Part shown: piece by piece, positions 35,501 through 47,428 of the stretch
How the letters are laid out: each line of letters opens with the position of its first letter
Position numbering within the stretch: the stretch's first letter is position 1
Source: Oscheius onirici
Taxonomy: Eukaryota > Nematoda > Chromadorea > Rhabditida > Rhabditidae
Reading direction: 5' to 3'
Assembly (NCBI GenBank): GCA_932521025.1
Contig: OW051469.1
Coordinates: 5,964,398 to 6,028,397, forward strand
Length of the DNA: 64,000 nucleotides
Translations under genes and position numbers: made by a program
Notes under the pieces: model-generated
Databases searched by the model: none
Seen by the model: the letters and a program-made list of their open reading frames with translations, nothing else
What the model was told of the DNA's origin: nothing

Positions 35501-37064
35501 GATAAGTAACTTGAGCGATCTGTTCATTAGCAGACTCGAAAACTTTGACAAAGAGTTCGAGAGTGGGTATCAGGAGCTCGTAGCCTTTGCTCGGATCTTT
35601 GGCTGTCAGACAGATATGTGCTTCGGAAAGAGCCTGCATCCAGTAGGCACACACGGCTACTTCTCCAGCTGAAGGAGCCAATTGTCGGAGGGCGGAGATG
35701 AGAAGAGAGTTCGTTTCCACCGTCAGTGCGGCATCACACGGCTGGCGTTGCAGAGCACGATGGAGACACTGAAGAGCCGAACATTTGACCATTGAATCAG
35801 CAATGTTGAATGTCTTGAGAATGGATTCGGCCAGACTTTTGAAAAGATTTGATGGCATCTTGTGCATGATTCCTTCGAGAAGACAGAGGAAACGGACGGC
35901 GGTCATGGCTCCATTTTTAGCGGCTAAAGCTGGGAAATAACAAGCTTAAATGAAAAGAACGAACCTAAAGCGGCCTCCAGATGTTGATGGATATACTGAC
36001 CGACGACGGCTGAAGCAGCATGTAGACCATTGTCCATGGCAGTAATGGGATCAGTCAGAATGGCTCTCACGACTCGCCGAGACATCGTACGGACCCAGGG
36101 CTTATCGTGGGTACAGAGAGCAGCCACAGAGACAACGACATTCCTCGTCGTGGCAGACTGCCAAATAGACGGCGGCTGGGCACGGAGAACCACTCCGAGA
36201 ACGGAAATAAGACTCTTCAGAACGGCACCGTCCGAATTTCCATTATGCTCGAGCAGTTTGGTGTAAATGACCTACAAGAGTGAGATTTAGATGAAACAAA
36301 AGTTTTTTACCTGAGTAAGTTTGGTAAACTGCGCCTGAAGGACCTCTTTCGATATTTTTTTGACTATGAGATTCAACAAATAAGCTGTGGCGGCAGTTCT
36401 GGACGGATTTTCAATAGGCGAACCTTCTAGAGCGGTTAGTAAGGCGCCAAAATATTCATTGTCCGTTTCATTTCCTAAAAATTACATGTTTTCGCAGTCA
36501 GAAGGTGGAAAATACCATTTCTTTCTTTAATAAGCTCTGCAACCGCGGCGAGAACCGAGACTACCTCTGTTTGCATAGAGGACCCAGACCTAAACAAGGT
36601 TTACTTGTTGTCTTGGCTCGATTACAACACCAAAATAATATAACTCACTTCCATTCGCGATGAACAGCATCGAAGGCCGGATTCGTGCAGGATGTGAACT
36701 GCGAAAGACGAGAATAGCCTCCTTCCGAAACCATACTCTTGTTAGAAGAGAAATCTTTGCCCAATTTTAGGGCGTCCTATAAATGAAGATTATTGGAAGT
36801 TCAACGAAGGAACAGACCAGCGAAATGTCGTTGATAGCAGAGTCAGGGCCGTTTTCGGGACGATCGTCGACGGCGACCATCTGATTTCCAATAAGAGCAG
36901 CATTTCTGGCCGCGGAAGCAGCTGCACGGTACTTGTTTTTCTCCGGATTACTCTCACACCTGCAAATCGAAGTACGAAAAACTATAAGAAAGAACTAACG
37001 TCATTCCTTTGGCCACTTTTATGGCTCCTTTGTGGCGAATGCGTGTTCTATATTTTCCTCCCAT
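32508..37064 (-). CDS. RRP12: RRP12 homolog, ribosomal subunit export factor (NUC173 domain)
   Basis: About eighteen exons read continuously from MGGKYRTRIRHKGAIKVAKG (start 37064) to ...KSGKGKAKM (stop at 32508-32510), roughly 1,250 residues, the usual RRP12 size. RRP12 is a HEAT-repeat karyopherin-like protein needed for nucleolar pre-rRNA processing and export of both ribosomal subunits. The middle is a long series of alpha-helical repeats (for example VRMLRFLCLLEG-like and GVRLAILETVRVYVDLTPED), then the block PEWVRQMRNIEKARRKKAA, an acidic stretch, GFKFTKDGKIVILDD and a basic tail with AYVPLRQKG, all in family order. A TTTTCAG acceptor lies ten bases before the ATG. Confidence 0.92.
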
Positions 37065-37971
37065 CTTGACTGGGCTGAAAACAAATCAATTAATTGAGAA
37101 AATCAGACAAGTTGAACAAAGATTGCTACAAGAGAGTTGAATCACGTTTTTGGCTATACACTTGGACCATCTTCCTTCACAATGCTGTCAAAATCGATTT
37201 TTATCTAGTGTGTCATCGAAAAATCACTAAAATTTCGCCAGAAAATGAAAATTGGCAGCAAATTGTGCCGAAAATTTTTAGGATTTTGCTGAATATTTCG
37301 AAGAGTAATCAGTGGAGCGCGCTTACTACTGTAGTATTTTTGGAAACAGCGCGCCAACTCAAATAGCGGCTTCTCAAATTTTTCGAACGCGAACATGCCT
37401 CGACCTTTTCCCCCAATCTTTTCCATTGGATGATAAGCATTTTTCCGATCAGAAATTGACTGGGTTGAAGAAAAAAAATAGAATGCCACCGAAGAAAAGT
37501 GAGTTAGGTTTGGCTCAGAGTTGGAGCATTTCTTGCAGAAGCCCGTGTAGTTTGTGTCATGTTACAACTGTTACTTTTGTTTCCTCAGAAATATGCTCTG
37601 AACATTTTGACGCGACTGTTGTTATTCAAGAACAGGTTGAACCCATCGAAGCGATGAGTGTGAGAACGTCAGACCAGATATAAAACCATGATCCCACGTA
37701 TCCGCTTGTCCCAAAATTAGAAAACCAGTCCCTTCCTCGAAATCTTCCTCATCCAAGTGTTTATGCGCCATTTGGCAGTATATACAGACCGTTGTGCGCG
37801 CCCCTTCATCGTTGTATAATTGCGTGGAGCTAGACAAAGGCCTTGTCACCTGCCCGGCCCATTTACTGCCTATCCGTTTCGACCTTGAGACTCGCTTTTC
37901 TTGGCTCTCTTTCCACATCAAGATTAATGTTCCAGACCAGTTTGTTCTTTGCGTAGAGCCGGTCGAGAACC
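37065..37971. other. Divergent intergenic region, RRP12 to caspase
   Basis: RRP12 and the caspase start from opposite sides of this stretch. It holds open frames near 37483 (MPPKK... on plus) and 37622-37921 (minus, with a CIYC motif) that I could not tie to a family or a splice pattern. Confidence 0.35.
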
Positions 37972-39707
37972 ATGCGGCCCGACCGGCGCAATCTGCTCGA
38001 AACTCATCAGATGCAGTTGACTCAAAACCTCGATCTCGACACTGTCGTCCCGTTTCTACAGGCAGCCAGAGCCATTCCCGACAGTGTCGTCGAGAATGTC
38101 AATGTACGTTTTTTACATCTTTTTGTTTCCGTGATCTCCCCTTGTACTTTCTACTGTAGTTTCCACAGCTGCAGGTTACAGTTTAGTTGTTGACTCTGAT
38201 CTCTGGATTGCGAACCAGTTGCAAACTCCAAATTTCCCAACCGTTTAACCTTTGTCTTGTCAAAGGAAACCGGTCTATCCCCCAATTGGAAAAGCTTTTG
38301 AAATCAGGAAAGGGCCAAAATGTGTTTCAGAAATATTCTGGCCTCAAAGCTCGATTGGAACTCTTGAAATCGATCAAAATCAGAGGCGATGATGCCTTCA
38401 ATTCTCTCTATGAAGCTTTGGTCTTCAGCAAACAGGACAACTTGGCTTCTCTTCTACGACCGTTAGTAGCGTGAGTTCGATGTTCCTTCGAACTTACTGG
38501 ATATTCAGCGAAAACAACGAGAACATAGAGTCCTTTTGCTTGTTACCCACCAATAAAAAAAGTAGTATTTCTTGGATTGAGGAGGAGCCAATGGAACTAA
38601 CCGGACGACTGAACTTATCTGTAGATGGTACAGATGGTCCATCCACCAAGGAACAACTTGAACTCTGGCAGAAGAACTCTGACAATGTAAATATGCTTTG
38701 AAGGCGTCTAGACACAATATTCTTCAGATCTATCCGAACTTTTCTTCTCCAAAAGGACACTGCCTCATTATCAATAACCACAAGTTTTCCAGTATGCCTC
38801 ATAGGAAGGGGACAGAGGTGAGAGGGATTCTTTCAGACTAACTTCCTTCCAGGTCGACTGTGCGAATGCAACGAGCCTGTTCCGAAACCTCGGCTACAAA
38901 GTCATCATCCACAGTGATTTGACAGCGAAAGAGATGAGCAACGTGGTTAGTCTTTTTGCCCAAAAGAAGGAACACGGCTCATCACTGATCGTCGTGATTC
39001 TTACGCATGGGGAACATCAGGTATTGATAGGTACAGAGTGGATTGAAACGACTTGAAGAAGGAAATGTTCAGGTTCGGATGGGGAAGTCGTCTACATCAA
39101 CAACATTCTTTCCAAGTTCAATAGCAAAAATGCTCCTCATTTGGCTGGCAAGCCAAAGATTTTCCTGTTCCAGGCATGCAGAGGAGGTCGCTTATCGGAA
39201 GTTTTGAGAGAAAAACCAATTCAGACAGCTACGACAATGGCGTCTTTTTGAAGAACGAGAGGGAAGAGGCAGACTCAGGGACGATGATGACAGACGCATT
39301 CAAATTTCTCAGCTCATTTGTAAAGTCGAAAACTTCTCAGCCACGGGACCTACATCTCCCGAACGAATGCGATTTTTTCATTGGATATGCGACGACACCA
39401 GGCTACGTATCTTGGAGGAACAGTCTGCATGGGTCCTGGTTCATCCAAGCCGTCTGTGAGGTTCGTTCCATGAGTGTAAGTTATTTAGACTATCTTTCAG
39501 GTCTTCAACCGACATGCGAAAGAGTTCCATATCTGTGAAATGATGACGTTGGTCAATCGGAGAATCTCTCACGGTATCAATAGTTTAACACTTTTTTAAA
39601 TCTCTCTTACAGGAAATGTGACCTCTAACAAGAACAAACAGATGCCCGAATATTCGAATCGCCTCCGCAAGAAGTTCTATTTCTTCCCCGGCATCAGTCA
39701 GCCCTAG
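37972..39707 (+). CDS. ced-3: CED-3 type initiator/effector caspase with CARD
   Basis: The start [10 protein letters not shown] resembles the CED-3 N-terminus. Exon 2 (about 38270-38471) encodes the rest of a CARD ([20 protein letters not shown]). The protease part has [10 protein letters not shown], the catalytic His in LTHGEH and the catalytic Cys in QACRG. A 38-base intron (39188-39225) directly follows QACRG and restores frame into [12 protein letters not shown]; without it the gene would look frameshifted. The small subunit has [25 protein letters not shown] and ends [15 protein letters not shown], with a stop at 39705-39707. Caspases cut after Asp and execute programmed cell death; the CARD would bind an Apaf-1/CED-4 partner. 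The linker between CARD and protease is shorter than the Ser-rich linker of C. elegans CED-3. The exact 5' end of exon 2 is not settled. Confidence 0.9.
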
Positions 39708-41272
39708 TCCGCTCACCAGATGACCTCAGTCAAACAACCTACGCAGAGCTTTTCAAAGTCTTTCACGCGCCAATGACCTTCAATGATCTCCCCTCAAATG
39801 ATACAGTACAAGTCAAGCCCGATTTAGCGCTCAAATCTCGTCACTCTGTTTTGAAATTGAACACTTTTCTTCTACTGGTACGTCAAAGTGCATATTACTC
39901 ATTGGATTAATGCCGACGAATCTCCTTGTTCTGTTGGGTCAAATATGTGTCGAGAAGTCTTCAGAATGTGCCATAGCTTTTGGATAATGAGAACTGTTTG
40001 GAATTGTTCATACGATTTGTACAGTCAGACGAGACACATACAGTTGCAGATTGTATGATAAACTCGCACATACTAGAAATTAAATCGCTCACAGTGAACC
40101 AACGTAACCTCTACTGTAAACTTAGTCATATAGGCATTTTCTTAAAGATCCACATTCCACAACCTACACCATCATTGTAGACTCTCCAGAATTCAACTGG
40201 AACGGAACGAAGCATCCAAAGGTTCTCCCGTTCCAATAAGTGTCTGATGTCGTATTTCGGATGAATAGAAGACGACTTCCAAAGAGACGTCAATAGCTAT
40301 TTGACGCACTTCGAAAATGTTTGTAACATCATCAGGAATAGCTCTAATCCAATGAGAATCACTTGGGCGGAAGCCTTGGCTAGAAAAACAGCGACAAGTC
40401 GCTCATAATCTTCCAGATTATTAGTTTTTTGATCATTATTTCTTGAGGTGTTGTCTCCATCTGATGTTTGTTACTCTCGTATATCTTCCTCCTATTCTAT
40501 TCTTGTTCCCTGTTTTGTCTCTTCCTCCTCCTCCCCAAATGAGTCAGGTAGCTCCTTTCAGGTGCACAAGGCGGGGTTTATTTAACGAGTCGTCTTCCTT
40601 CAGGCTCACTGAATTACCAGAATACCGCCTACTCTCGACCAGTTTAAGTCTCCTTCTCACTGTCTGGTCTTTCATTTCTGCCTTCAAACCCTCACAATCA
40701 GAGTCTGCTTCTTTTGAAGTCTTCGTTGAAAACATATACTTTTATCAAAATTACTTGATCCAGTTGTGAAGTCTTGTAAAATCGCACAACAAAGACTTAC
40801 ATCAATCCAAATTTTTTTCTGATTCACTCTTTTTTCTAAGGCTTTCATTTCCACACCTGGGATCCCGAATGTCTCTGGACCCCCGATCAAAACACTGCAA
40901 TTTGAATCACGCGAAACCCTAAAATCGGCACTGGAAACATCTTGGGCTTAGTCACTCGAAAAAAATGTCTACAGTATGACGATGGCTTTCTTTACTTCTC
41001 GTCTGATCTGCGAACAAAAAGAGGCGTTTGTATGGTATTTCCGGTTTCTAATCTCTTCCGTCTTGAGCAGTTTCCTGTCCAGATTTCCCTCCTTCCAAGT
41101 CATAGAGCAGACGTTTCCTCTGCTGTCGAATAACATCAACAAGAAGACAATCGGTCATCAGAGAGGTCTCTCTCTCGATGCGTCAGAACCTCCCCTCCCT
41201 GCCATTAGCAATCATCTCTTTCCTTCTTCTGTCTATTATTATACCTCTTGACAAACAGTTCAGGTAACTACA
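39708..41272. other. Intergenic region
   Basis: No supported gene. A minus-strand frame at 40544-40735 is charged and could be an exon, but it lacks a partner and family. Confidence 0.35.
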
Positions 41273-41682
41273 ATGAACGTGTTGGGTCTCGTCTTCCTCA
41301 TGCTCAACTTCATTCTTGGCATCTCAGCCCGACGGCTATATGTACGTTTATTTGCAGAGAGATTGTATCAATGGGGTAATTAAACGAGCACATAGTAGAA
41401 GTGTAGTTTATACACAACAGGGATCTTTGGCAAGACTTTTTGAATGATAAAAGTACAGAATACTTTCAGATGTTTACTTCGGAAAACGCTTCTCGTCTGC
41501 CACGGGAACAACTTCAGAACCTTGTGGCCTCTCACATGAACCAACAGCAGGTAGATTTTACACTTGATTACCTTCGAAAAGACCGTTTCTCGAGAAAACA
41601 TCTAAAATCGTTTCAGGTTCCCTTTCCGCATGCCGATCAAGTAAGGAAGCAGATATTCAGCCGCAAGTTCTGGAAGCGGTGA
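41273..41682 (+). CDS. Small secreted protein, unknown
   Basis: Three exons (41273-41341, 41407-41550, 41617-41682), each a whole number of codons, give 92 residues. The N-terminus MNVLGLVFLMLNFILGISA is a good signal peptide followed by a dibasic ARRLY. The mature part is charged and helical (LPREQLQNLVASHMNQQQ) and ends QIFSRKFWKR, with no cysteines. The ATG lies nine bases after a GTTCAG acceptor. The acceptor of exon 2 (GTGTAG) is chosen because it keeps the frame; the stronger ACAACAG would stop after ten codons. No family recognised. It could be a secreted peptide precursor. Confidence 0.55.
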
Positions 41683-41949
41683 AGTTTCATCTCATTCCAA
41701 GTCACAAACTTATAAAGCGTTCCTTGTTGATCTCTCTGACAAGTATTCATCCTTCTTGTCTTTCCCCGTATATAAATGTGTTATTTGAGTTTTTTTGGGA
41801 GACCAACTGGACATTTGGAGGACATAGCACAATGGATTTTTAGTTCATATAACAAGTGATCGATCCAGCAGTAACTTGCTCCTCCTCGGCGTAAACTTTT
41901 CCCGGTTGGCTCATGTTAAAGATGCAGCCTGCAAGTTTCAGTTGTTTGA

Positions 41950-42269
41950 TCACTTCTTTTGATGTTTCTTGTCGAAGAACAGCTCATTACCGATAGGATA
42001 AGAAGTCGCTCTGAGTTGTCTCAATTCACAGTTGTGTCGGAGTCCGCCTTCTTTCAAATTCTCTGTATCGTTCACGCGGATATCGTGGGTCTGTCCAAAG
42101 TCACATTTGTTCTGATTGTCATCCAGACATCTGACAAAGTCGTATTCACCTGGCTGGATACACTGAGCAAGAAACATTTTCGCTGGTGTTCCATCGACGA
42201 TGAGGATGAAGCTGAAGAGACTTGATATTCGAAAGACCACTTACTATTCGTCGGGCGAAGAAACTGCAT
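41950..42269 (-). CDS. Possible small secreted Cys-containing protein (uncertain model)
   Basis: A minus-strand frame reads a hydrophobic leader (FILIVDGTPA) followed by a stretch with four cysteines (AQCIQPGEYDFVRC and KCDFG) and ends ...FFDKKHQKK at 41950-41963. The start codon is not clear: the nearest ATG at 42269 joins in a different frame through a 37-base intron. It may be the last exon of a secreted protein or a relic. Confidence 0.3.
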
Positions 42270-42339
42270 TGTTGGCCGTTTGAGCAGACTCTCATCAAAT
42301 AAAAAGGCTTAAAACTGATCAGTATTCAGCACAGGCTTG

Positions 42340-43765
42340 TTGATTCTGGGTTGTTGAGCAGCGCTGCGGTCTGGGCTGCGCCGCGGCCAGGTTGAACTTT
42401 GCGGCGGGCTAAGAAAAAACCTGGCAAAAAGATTCGTGCTAAATTGTTACTGTTATAAACTTGTTGAATCTGAAACACAATTGAGCGGAAAGGGGTGAAA
42501 AACCTGGCAAAAATAATGCCGTTGATGACGAAGTAGAGCCATCTTTATCCTAAGGTCTTCCAGTCCTCGCTTTTTCTTGGATGCCCTGAAAGTAATCTCA
42601 TAGAATTAAAAAAATAAGCTGTTAGGAACATATCAGTAAGAAACTAGCCTGTAAACAGACCACGGGGAGACTCGGCTGAGTCTTGGCCCGTGGCAGTCTT
42701 CGTTCCTTTCCTGTCGAAACGTCCTGACTCGTTCAGCGTTTTCGAAAGCCTCGACCGTCTTTTATTCCATGACGACGAAGCACGAGTTGGTCTTTCCGTC
42801 TGATCTGAAACAAATAAAGGTGATGATGGTGGAAATCAAACTTATTTGAGGCGTTGAGAGAAAAAAATGCACAAATTTCTATCAACGGACTGAAAATATG
42901 CGATAAAATGCAGTTATTTGTCATCTTTGAACAACAATAACCTGTTTTCAAGGTTTGGAAAGAAACTGGAAAGAAAAAAAAACTTTAAAAAATACAACAA
43001 AAAGGGGAGAAACGGCAAAGAAAGGAAATTCTTGAAGAAAAATCTGAAAAAATTGAAGATCCCGCAAAATTGAAATTGGGCGCGCAAAGCCGTTTGAATT
43101 TAGGGTGGTGCCAGCTCCAGTATTACCAGTTTTTTTCTTTATTTCTGTCTCTCGGATTTCCCGTAACAAAGTTGGTTATTGCAACAAATAACGAAAGTTA
43201 TGACTTCTACAGCTCAACTGAGATGCACAGCGAGAGTGATAACCCCATATAAATGCTTAGGCTATCACCAGAAGCATACTCTGGAAAATTGCGTTTTTTT
43301 AAGACCCCCGATACTTTTTAAGACCCCCACTTATCCACTTGGACCAAAAAGACTGTGTCGTCACGAAGTATTTTGCGGAACTGGAGTTTGGAGAGTACAC
43401 AAGACTAATAGGAGCACAGTGGTGCCAAGTCTTGGAGCAAAATATTTCTGCTCTCTTGATACAAAACAGTCGCTAGATTTAACTACAGAACACAGACAAC
43501 CGTCATTGTTTGTATATTTCGAATGAATCCAAGAATTATTCAATGAACAATGGATCAGATTGTATTGTCTAGAATCCTAGTAAACGGTATCGAAAAGGTG
43601 TCTTCATCTGCAAAGAATAGCATTTCATCTGTTTTCATAGGCACAGGGACATGTTCCGTATACTCTGTTGGATCCGACGGGTAGAATTTGTAAAGCGTGT
43701 GGAAAGTGTTTCAAATATTTTCTGGTATGCAATTTTTCGGATTATTGGTACATGGAAAACGTCTG
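42340..43765. other. Accessory intergenic stretch
   Basis: No gene recognised. Minus-strand fragments near 42665-42800 are basic and may be an exon, but nothing supports this further. Confidence 0.3.
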
Positions 43766-44404
43766 ACACATCTATGCCGATGATTTAATTCTATTGGGAA
43801 AGACAGCAAAAGATGTCGAACAGATGCTGAATAGTCTAGAAGAAGAGGGTTAAAAAGTCGGACTGAAAGTCAATCGGAGGACAACATGACAACATTTACG
43901 ACAGTACACCACACGATCAGTATTAACGGAACACAACTGGAAAGAGTTGGTAATTTTGTATATCTTGGGTCGATTCTGTCAGCCGATGGTGAACTTACGA
44001 AGGAGATAAGCAGACGTGTGAAACTTGGATGGGCCTCTTTCTACAACGACAAAGAAGTGTACTATTCACGGATGACTCCTTTGAATATGAAGAAGCTGTT
44101 TGAAATGAAGGTCCTGCCCACGATGCTATATGGATTGGAAACAGCCGAGGAGAATGCTTTAGCTGTGGCGCAACGGAAGGTTCATGGAATCTCACTTCTG
44201 GATCATATTTCAAATGAAGAAATCCGCAATAGGCCAAAGCTGAAAGATGTCGTAGCAGAATACAAGAGAAGACTGTTTGATTGAGCTTGGAAAGTGTCGA
44301 ATGAAGACGGAGATAGCTGGACGAAAATCGTAGAAGAATGGTCACCGAATCGGGCCAGAGCAGCTGGACGACCGCCACACAGATGGAGGAATTTTCGAAG
44401 ATAG
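43766..44404 (+). mobile_element. Decayed non-LTR retrotransposon, C-terminal reverse transcriptase remnant
   Basis: The fragment begins at the catalytic box IYADDLILLGKTAKDVEQML and runs through ...LERVGNFVYLGSILSADGEL, MKVLPTMLYGLET and the characteristic end GRPPHRWRNFRR. This order is that of RTE/CR1-like elements common in nematodes. There are in-frame stops and frame changes (near 43851 and 43886, and at 44282), and everything upstream of the catalytic box (endonuclease and most of the RT domain) is gone, so it is inactive. Confidence 0.85.
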
Positions 44405-44508
44405 AAAAGCTCTTCCCTACAGAATATGTTTTCTGAGTAAGGATTTAGATAAAGATAAAAAAAATTTTCAGAAAAAGTATATTTATTCTTAAAAGAACTG
44501 AATACGGA

Positions 44509-45421
44509 TCAACAGTAAAACGTGAATGTCGGTAGATAGAAAGAGGAAAAACAGTTTGTATGTAAAGGACTGAGAGTGGACAGAATGGTTGTTCCTGAGT
44601 CTCTGAAGAAATCAACAAGACGGGCAGGGGTAACCAGGTCCCCTCGTAGGATAAGAGGAAAGAAGTTGACAAAGGGGATGAGGGGAAGATCTAAATCGGC
44701 TGGGTACGAGGAGTAGTCAAAAGGGATATGAGGTAAATATCTGTTTTGGAAGGGAATCAGACAAGGTTTGTATTCCCAAACAAACGGCAAAGTGTATGTT
44801 TGGCGGTATGCATCTGGATGGGCATATGCGCACTACCAGGAATTTGTTTTCATGATTGGGCACAAACAATTTGAGTGTCGTTGACATTGAAATAAAAAAG
44901 CCTGCTAATACTGAAGACACATCTGCATATGGGTAATGATGGCCATAGAATTGGGTAGCTTTGTACGTCCATGTACCAGGAAAGACGGAAAGGACGGCTG
45001 AAGGCACGCGAATGCATCTGAACTTCTCTATAGTGCATGTCAAGGAGACCGAACCTTGGAAAAAACCGCCAATGTGGTTTTCCTTGTTAGATTTGTCAAG
45101 GGGAGTGGCTCCGGAAGAGCAAGAGAACTTTCGCGTTTCTCCAGAACCTTGAGATACTGTTCCTCCATATCTCCAGTCCAAGAGGGCTCTATCCAAAAAC
45201 AGTCATTTAAGTATTGAGGTTTATCATGAAATAATGTCAGTTTTTTGCAGGATTCAGCCAAATGACTCCGTCTCCGTTGAAACTCTTCATCACTGAGCTA
45301 ACAACAGCTTTATTGGTTTATCTCAGAAACGAATACTTACCTTGAAAACATGGACATCGCTATCAGTGAGAAAGTCTACTGGAAACACTGTGAGAAGGTC
45401 GTGTGGCCTTTCAAGAGTCAT
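44509..45421 (-). pseudogene. Lineage-specific family, member A, damaged
   Basis: Exon 1 (45421-45342) encodes MTLERPHDLLTVFPVDFLTD and ends HVFK before a GTAAGT donor. Exon 2 (about 45298-45060) starts LSDEEFQRRRSHLAESCKK and ends TLAVFSK. Later sequence resembles member B: TWTYKATQFYG, a KLFVPNHENK block and a C-terminal YPADLDLPL block. Two middle exons present in B are missing, and the frame changes near 44735, between LSDSLPK and RYLPHIPF, a gain of one or loss of two bases. I do not know the family's function; the pattern of conserved aromatic residues suggests a folded intracellular protein. Confidence 0.6.
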
Positions 45422-45524
45422 CTGTAATTCTGAAAGATAATGGTTGACCAAGAACTACACTAGAACTGACACGTTTCCTCTCGCTTTTACCAAATAAAAT
45501 CGATTATTTCCTAACTGCTAGAGT

Positions 45525-45820
45525 CAGGCTTGTTCCGCCCGCCCATGACTTTTCGACGCATTTAAAATGCCATGGTTTTTCTCATCCCCTTTCCAAAATG
45601 TTCAATTCTACAAAGGTGCGTAATGGTAAAACACACCTCTAGCCAAAATTTCGATAAAAAATGATATCTTAGCAAAATTAGGAAAAATTGAAAACCGTTT
45701 TTAGGTTTTTCGATTTTTTTGGCTAGTGGTGTGTTTTACGCTTACACATCTTTGCAGAATTGAAAATTAGGAAAAGGGGATCAGCAAAAACATGCATTTC
45801 GCATGGGCGGAACAAGCCCG
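45525..45820. mobile_element. Palindromic MITE with 8-base target duplication
   Basis: The 296-base element has ends CAGGCTTGTTCCGCCC and GGCGGAACAAGCCCG and is palindromic over most of its length. It is flanked by GCTAGAGT on both sides (45517-45524 and 45821-45828). The 8-base duplication and CAG-like end point to the hAT class. Confidence 0.85.
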
Positions 45821-45837
45821 GCTAGAGTACTACTGAG

Positions 45838-46040
45838 CAGGGATGGCAAACCTGTGCCCGGTTCCAAAATGCCGCCCGGTGACCGCCCGGGTGGTGATTT
45901 ACCGCCTGGCTACCGCCTGTCACTTTCCCCGCGTTCCAAGATCTCCCCGGGCGGTTGGGCGACCGCCTGTAGTACCGCCCGGGCGGCGATTTCACCGCCT
46001 GTGCTCCGAAGCACTGGCGGTGCACCGCCTGCTGTATAGT
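45838..46040. repeat. GC-rich block of ACCGCC-type repeats
   Basis: About 200 bases of strongly GC-rich sequence in an AT-rich region. It is built from degenerate GCCCGG, ACCGCC and GGCGG units and starts with a hAT-like CAGGGATGGCAAAC immediately after another element. No matching right end was found, so it may be a truncated element. Confidence 0.55.
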
Positions 46041-46267
46041 TTTTCGTTTTTAAGGATTGAAAGCGTGATTTTTGCGTTCTGCAAACTTGTAGATCGCATC
46101 AAAATCTACATCTTTGCAAAACATTGCTAAGCCGTAAAATGACGTTATCGACCCCAAAAAGACAGAACAGTAAAGTTAGCCTATGTACAGGGTGGGCGGA
46201 AATTACGGTAACAAGGTAATGAACTTATCAAAAAAACAAACAACGGGTGATATGTTGAACTGTAATA

Positions 46268-46637
46268 CAGTCGAGTCTAGCTATAACGTACACCCGCTAT
46301 AACGTACACTTCGCAATAACGTACACTTTTACCTGCACGAAGGTCGATTTTTGTCTTTTTATAACGTACACCTTTGAAAATTTGACGCTCACGCCCTAAG
46401 AAATACGATAGTTTTGCGCGGATTTGAATTATTTGCAAAAAATATCGGTAATACTCGAGCTGCCAACCCCCTCGCCTGCCTATCAAATGACTAAAAACAG
46501 TTGTTTACATTGAAAACGTCGTTATAACGTACAGGCTTCCGTTTTTTTTGCTCAGAACACCTTGCTATAACGTGCACCTCGGTATAACGTACACCTACAC
46601 CTGCACCAGGGGTGTACGTTATAGCGAGACTCGACTG
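46268..46637. mobile_element. Tigger/pogo-like MITE
   Basis: Ends CAGTCGAGTCTAGCTATAAC and its inverted counterpart (GCGAGACTCGACTG), flanked by TA on both sides. Near each end the motif ATAACGTACAC is repeated several times. The CAGTCGA...CTATAACG type of end is that of pogo/Tigger elements. Length 370 bases, no coding sequence. Confidence 0.85.
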
Positions 46638-47035
46638 TATATAGAAATGTTCATTACTAAATTCTAAACAAAAAAAAACAAGTTTAAATTTCGAAATATC
46701 CACCGTCACACGGCGTTTTACGGCCGTTCCAAACTTTTCAAACGGAGAAATCCCACTCAACTTCCTAACTACAGTATCCCTACAGTAATCCTACCGTGCT
46801 TTGGCACGCTTTCAAACATATTTTTTTCAAGAAGAATTCTACCATTTCTCGCTAATTTTTACAAGTTTTTCGATGCACCTAACAACTTTTTTTTGCAGAT
46901 TTTTGCCCACTAAATAGCTTTCGGTCCAAAGCATAGTGAAAAAGCATCTTTCGTTCAACAGATTTGACTGGATCACACGAAAATATCCTATTTCGGTTAA
47001 AATACGTGAAATGACATCCAATTCGTCCAGATTGA

Positions 47036-47428
47036 ATGAAAAACCCCAGTATTGTTCCTGACAAAAACAATAAGATACGAACAGCTATAGAAGACGAACC
47101 GCTAACTCTCTCTGCTGCCATCACTCCACGGACTAGCCACCCGATACGTGAGTTGAAACCGCCAGATCAGCGAGTAATACCTGACCCTGAGTCAATAGAG
47201 ATTCCGGCTCTTGACTACTTCGGACAAGAGCAGTTGGAAACCAGCGATAAACTTCATAAAAACGAAAGCAGCGATAAAACCATACTTTATCGATTCGATC
47301 AAGAGCATACGGAGCCGAGCCAACTCCGCAACGATACAATGCACTTTTCCCCGAGGTTTCTTCATAGTGTCTACACTCCTCGTTCGCAGTCTTCAACTCC
47401 AGAAAGGCCCTTAAAAAGACGATTTTGA
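47036..47428 (+). CDS. Open frame of 130 codons, unknown
   Basis: A hydrophilic, Pro/Ser/Thr-rich frame beginning MKNPSIVPDKNN and ending ERPLKRRF. It lacks a clear splice context and no family is recognised. It could be an exon of a disordered protein or chance. Confidence 0.25.
   Translation: MKNPSIVPDKNNKIRTAIEDEPLTLSAAITPRTSHPIRELKPPDQRVIPDPESIEIPALDYFGQEQLETSDKLHKNESSDKTILYRFDQEHTEPSQLRNDTMHFSPRFLHSVYTPRSQSSTPERPLKRRF

Noticed and set aside
37622-37921. Minus-strand frame with CIYC motif between RRP12 and the caspase
   Set aside because: No partner cysteines, no supporting exon, and no start context.
39176-39260. Apparent frameshift after the caspase active-site cysteine
   Set aside because: A 38-base GT...CAG intron, normal for this genome, restores the conserved reading exactly.
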